Source: an uncultured Flammeovirgaceae bacterium (GTDB lineage Bacteria; Bacteroidota; Bacteroidia; Cytophagales; Cyclobacteriaceae). From it: 64,000 nucleotides of DNA. Made by a program: the position numbers and the translations under genes. Position 1 is the stretch's first letter, and every line of letters begins with the position of its first letter. Below the pieces are notes generated by a model. The model saw only the letters and a list, made by a program, of their open reading frames with translations, ran no database searches and was not told the DNA's origin. Shown here piece by piece: positions 63,199 to 64,000 of this stretch. The stretch spans positions 186,001-250,000 of the forward strand of contig CAKZYA010000057.1 in NCBI GenBank assembly GCA_937883755.1, written 5' to 3'.

Positions 63199-64000
63199 CT
63201 AAAGATTTTCGGTAATAAACTCAGTAATCATCGTGAATAGATGCAGGCGAGTGTTACCGCCGTAAATACCGTGGTTGCGATTGGGATAGTAAAATGAATC
63301 AAAGGGTTTACCCGCAGCAATCAGCGCATTCTGCATTTCTACTGCATTCTGAAAGTGTACATTGTCATCACCTGTACCGTGAATTAGAAGCAAGTCTGCT
63401 TCCAGCTTCTCAGCGTGGGTGAGCGGCGAATACTGATCGTAGCCCTCGGGGTTGAGTTGTGGCGTTTGCAAGTAGCGTTCGGTATAAATTGTGTCGTAGA
63501 GGCGCCAGTTAGTGACTGGGGCAACTGATACTCCCAGCGAAAAAACATCATTTCCTAATAGTGTACTCAATAGTGTCATATAACCACCGTAACTCCAGCC
63601 CCAGATACCAATCCGATCAGCATCTACATAGGGTAAATCGCCAAAGTAACGAGCACTAGCAATCTGGTCTTCTACTTCATATTTACCCAATGTATTATAA
63701 GTCACTGTCCGAAAATCTTTTCCTCGGGCTCCGGTACCCCGGTTATCTACACAGGCCACCAAGTACCCTTGTTCTGCTAAATAATGGAACCAAGGTTCAT
63801 GCCCTGCCATCCATCGATCCATCACCATTTGTGATCCGGGACCACCATACACAAACATCAATATCGGATAGGTTTTCGTCGAGTCAAAATCAGTAGATTT
63901 AATGATGTAGGCATTTAGTTTCAAGGTGTCGCCTACCGGAACTTGCGTATATTCCTTGGTACCCATCTGGTAGGAGGCTACTTCTTCCTCTAGTTCAGAA
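63199..64000 (-). CDS. S9 family peptidase (dipeptidyl peptidase IV-like), C-terminal part, cut by window edge
   Basis: Frame open to the right edge. The visible 266 codons are the alpha/beta-hydrolase catalytic domain of a prolyl oligopeptidase/DPP-IV family enzyme. The nucleophile serine is in GIWGWSYGGYMTLL, the acid in IHGTGDDNVHFQNAVEM, and the histidine in NRNHGIYGG near the C-terminus, so the triad is complete. ACVDNRGTGARGKDF precedes it as in DPP-IV. The beta-propeller and signal peptide lie outside the window. An ATG at 63966 is internal, since codons upstream (SELEEEVASYQ) continue in frame. Relatives are periplasmic or surface enzymes removing X-Pro dipeptides. Confidence 0.9.
   Translation of the reverse strand, partial: SELEEEVASYQMGTKEYTQVPVGDTLKLNAYIIKSTDFDSTKTYPILMFVYGGPGSQMVMDRWMAGHEPWFHYLAEQGYLVACVDNRGTGARGKDFRTVTYNTLGKYEVEDQIASARYFGDLPYVDADRIGIWGWSYGGYMTLLSTLLGNDVFSLGVSVAPVTNWRLYDTIYTERYLQTPQLNPEGYDQYSPLTHAEKLEADLLLIHGTGDDNVHFQNAVEMQNALIAAGKPFDSFYYPNRNHGIYGGNTRLHLFTMITEFITENL

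Noticed and set aside
1-64000. CRISPR arrays, tRNA or rRNA genes
   Set aside because: No regularly spaced short repeats, cloverleaf-like or rRNA-like sequences were recognised by eye; a covariance-model scan would be needed to exclude small RNAs.

Overview
The window looks like a chromosomal segment of a Bacteroidota bacterium, most likely of the Cytophagales type. The reasons are a protein with a type IX secretion (T9SS) C-terminal sorting domain, long FtsX/MacB-like permeases with the Bacteroidota 'permease prefix' domain, a near-consensus Bacteroidota promoter (TTTG-N20-TAnnTTTG), and general absence of Shine-Dalgarno sequences. No tRNA, rRNA, CRISPR array or insertion sequence was seen.

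Layout. (1) About 3-18470, + strand: seven consecutive paralogous double-FtsX ABC-type permeases of about 870-910 aa. The first is cut by the left edge. Consecutive genes overlap by exactly 8 nt, except the last pair. No ATPase gene is present. (2) 18832-25054: a small-gene region with a secreted Sde182-type nucleoside-hydrolase-like protein, a VOC protein, a MarR regulator with two matching 14-bp palindromes around it, an SRPBCC protein, a minus-strand lipoprotein with a clear terminator, an Fe(II)/2-oxoglutarate dioxygenase and a two-domain chromate transporter. (3) 59831 down to 25055, minus strand: a surface polysaccharide locus of about 35 kb. It runs from a promoter at about 59.9 kb through Wza-like and Wzz-like proteins, a nucleotide-sugar dehydrogenase and epimerase, a Wzm/Wzt ABC exporter, about twelve glycosyltransferases, four methyltransferase domains and a fifth decayed copy, and a sulfotransferase. 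It also contains three carbohydrate-active proteins (a T9SS-sorted pectate-lyase-like protein, a beta-helix protein and a GH105 lipoprotein), a Wzy-like polymerase, a Wzi-like outer-membrane protein and the initiating sugar-phosphate transferase. (4) 60285-63065, + strand: DNA polymerase I. (5) 63199 to the right edge, minus strand: C-terminal part of an S9/DPP-IV-like peptidase.

How it fits together. The locus appears to make a uronic-acid-containing, possibly methylated and sulfated exopolysaccharide or capsule. It carries enzymes expected to cut uronic-acid polymers next to the synthesis genes, and it contains parts of two export logics, a Wzy polymerase and an ABC exporter. The permease array is the other notable system: in five of the six junctions the conserved C-terminal motif of each protein encodes the start codon of the next gene, and every copy has a methionine at the boundary between the N-terminal prefix and the permease core.
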